A program made the position numbers and the translations under genes. Positions 62,526 through 64,000 of a stretch of DNA of 64,000 nt are shown here, in pieces. This stretch comes from Leucobacter chromiireducens subsp. solipictus (GTDB lineage: Bacteria > Actinomycetota > Actinomycetes > Actinomycetales > Microbacteriaceae), in contig NZ_QYAC01000003.1 of the NCBI RefSeq assembly GCF_016758195.1, positions 186,001-250,000 of the forward strand, written 5' to 3'. Under the pieces are notes generated by a model. It saw nothing but the letters and a program-made list of their open reading frames with translations, had not been told where the DNA came from and ran no database searches. Positions within the stretch are counted from its first letter, which is position 1, and every line of letters begins with the position of its first letter.

Positions 62526-63056
62526 GTGACTACTGACGCCCTCCCACACGATGCGACGACTCCCGACCCCAGCTGGCCGACCGGCCAGGAGGCCTGGCAG
62601 CGGGTCTCCCCGGCGTACGCCTGGGCCGACCTGATCCTGAATCTCGCCTTCGCGATCGGCCTGGGCGTCGTTGCCGGCCTCATCATCTGGTTCAACGCCG
62701 GCGACCAGCGGCTCGTCCCCATCCTCATCCTGGCCGCCCTGGTGGTCGTGCTGCTGGTCAACGCGCTGCTGGCGTTCCGGCGTGTGCGCGCCATCGGCTA
62801 TATTCTCCGCGAGGACGACCTGCTCTTCCGGCGCGGGATCATGTTCGAGCGGGTCATCGCCGTCCCCTACGGCCGCCTGCAGCTCGTCGACGTGACCCGC
62901 GGCCCGCTGCTGCGCGCCCTGGGCCTCGCCACGCTGAAGTTCGTAACCGCCTCCGCGGCGACCGGCGTGCAGCTGCCGGGGCTCAAGGTCGAGGACGCCG
63001 AGGCGCTGCGCGACCGGCTCGTCACGCTCGCCGAGACGCGGCGGTCCGGGCTGTGA
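62526..63056 (+). CDS. PH-domain (bPH2) membrane protein, YdbS-like
   Basis: The 176-residue protein has two membrane helices (LAFAIGLGVVAGLIIWF and LVPILILAALVVVLLVNAL) and a bacterial PH domain (LREDDLLFRRGIMFERVIAV, PYGRLQLVDVTRGPLLRALG). The start GTG at 62526 follows TAGGCT by seven bases, suggesting leaderless mRNA. It overlaps the next PH-domain gene, and such pairs are normally membrane partners. Confidence 0.87.
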   Translation: MTTDALPHDATTPDPSWPTGQEAWQRVSPAYAWADLILNLAFAIGLGVVAGLIIWFNAGDQRLVPILILAALVVVLLVNALLAFRRVRAIGYILREDDLLFRRGIMFERVIAVPYGRLQLVDVTRGPLLRALGLATLKFVTASAATGVQLPGLKVEDAEALRDRLVTLAETRRSGL

Positions 63057-64000
63057 GCCAGCCCGACGCGCACGCCCAGCCCGATCCCTCACCGGCACCC
63101 GCGGCCTCCGCCGCCCTTCCGGGCACCCCCGACGCCGAGGGCTGGCGGCGGATGCACCCGCTGTCGCCGCTGCTGCGGGGCGGCCTCGCCCTGCTCGTGA
63201 TCGCCGGCATCGTCATCGCGAATTTCCGTGACCGGCTGGTCGAACTGTTCTTCGCCGGAGACCTGCTGGATTCGGAGGCGGCCTCTTCCGCGGTCGATGA
63301 AGCCGATCTGATCACCTTCATCATGGAGCGCGGATTGCTCGTGGTGGTGCTCGGCGGCGCGCTCGTCCTGATCCTCCTGATCGTCGGGATCTCCTGGTTG
63401 ATGTGGCGCTTCGCGACGTACCGGATCACCGACGAGGCCGTCGAAACTCGGAGCGGGATCGTGTTCCGCAACCACCGCCGCGCGCCGCTGGAACGAATCC
63501 AAAGCGTCAACCTGCAGCGGCCCATGCTCGCGCGGGCCCTCGGGCTCACCAAGATCCAGATCGTCACGGCGGGCCAGGGCGGCACCGTGGAGCTCGCCTA
63601 CCTCGGGCACCAGGACGCGAAGACCGTGCGCGAGCAGATCCTGCGCCGCGCGGCAGAAAAGCGGAACGGGCCCGGCGCGGGCGTGGCGCCGCTCGCTGAG
63701 ATTCAGGGCGGTGCCGCCGTCGGGCTCGATGGCGCGGTGCTCCAGGCCGCGGACGGCCTCGTCGGGCGCGCGCAGGACTTCATCGACACCGATGTGGACG
63801 CGGAGGCGCTGGCCTCCCAGTCGCTCGTGAAGGTGCCGGTGGGGCGATTGCTCGGCAGTATCGCGCTGAGCTGGGAGGCCGTCTCGCTGGTGCTCGTGGT
63901 GCTCGCCGTGGTCATCGGCGGCGCGATTCTGTCGCCCTACCTGATCTTCGGCATCATCCCGATGATCATCGTGATGGCGGGCGTGATGCTCGGCCAGTTC
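63053..64000 (+). CDS. PH-domain membrane protein, YdbT-like, cut by the window end
   Basis: The frame opens with GTG at 63053, overlapping the preceding stop as GTGA, and stays open through the window edge, giving at least 316 codons. Helices lie at LALLVIAGIVIA, LVVVLGGALVLILLIVGIS and after residue 285. The first bPH2 unit reads TRSGIVFRNHRRAPLERIQS and LTKIQIVTAGQG, the YdbT pattern. The 3' part is outside the window. Confidence 0.85.
   Translation, partial: MSQPDAHAQPDPSPAPAASAALPGTPDAEGWRRMHPLSPLLRGGLALLVIAGIVIANFRDRLVELFFAGDLLDSEAASSAVDEADLITFIMERGLLVVVLGGALVLILLIVGISWLMWRFATYRITDEAVETRSGIVFRNHRRAPLERIQSVNLQRPMLARALGLTKIQIVTAGQGGTVELAYLGHQDAKTVREQILRRAAEKRNGPGAGVAPLAEIQGGAAVGLDGAVLQAADGLVGRAQDFIDTDVDAEALASQSLVKVPVGRLLGSIALSWEAVSLVLVVLAVVIGGAILSPYLIFGIIPMIIVMAGVMLGQF

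Overview
The window is high-GC, densely packed actinobacterial chromosome. Short or overlapping gene junctions (ATGA, GTGA, TGATG), a fused folP-folB gene after ftsH-folE, a complete phenylacetate (paa) set, Asp23/ECF genes and many leaderless-type starts (TANNNT, 6-7 nt, then the start codon) suggest a member of Micrococcales, probably Microbacteriaceae and perhaps Leucobacter-like. That assignment is inferred from gene content, not from a marker gene.

Layout. 1-2241: an ECF sigma factor operon with Asp23/Gls24-type envelope-stress genes. 2307-6546: redox and drug-response genes (a DsbA-family protein, two MarR regulators, an FMN reductase, a 14-TM exporter). 6615-9722: a copper operon (copZ, a 46-residue membrane peptide, copA, a YHS protein) behind two CsoR-like sites. 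10002-13515: a heterodimeric ABC exporter whose two ATPase domains are degenerate in complementary ways. 13591-16463: a GyrI-like protein and a TetR/MFS pair. 16464-24977: a catabolic cluster with an ABC uptake system, an IlvD-family dehydratase, three dehydrogenases and a GntR regulator, probably for a sugar acid or hydroxy acid. 25170-28022: an ABC-F ATPase with a putative leader-peptide attenuator, and a CGNR regulator.

28092-48635 is aromatic and branched-chain catabolism. The paaABCDE operon with a hydratase and a thioesterase runs leftward. paaI-paaK-paaR runs rightward from the same intergenic region, and paaJ-F-H-Z runs leftward. Similar inverted motifs, which I take to be PaaR sites, lie in front of these units and in front of a metabolite:proton symporter gene. 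A branched-chain 2-oxoacid dehydrogenase operon (bkdABC) is divergent from an Lrp/AsnC regulator.

48706-64000 is mostly housekeeping: a YbaK-type deacylase, carbonic anhydrase, acyl-CoA dehydrogenase, an OhrR-like regulator, an M23 peptidase, ppa, tilS, hpt, ftsH, folE, folPB, folK, a DUF3180 protein and two PH-domain membrane proteins, the last cut by the window end. The most unusual stretch is 51454-52408. It holds five copies of a ~96-nt element on a 228-bp period, with conserved self-complementary segments and no convincing protein. It is the best candidate here for an undescribed element. I saw no rRNA, tRNA, CRISPR array or transposase.
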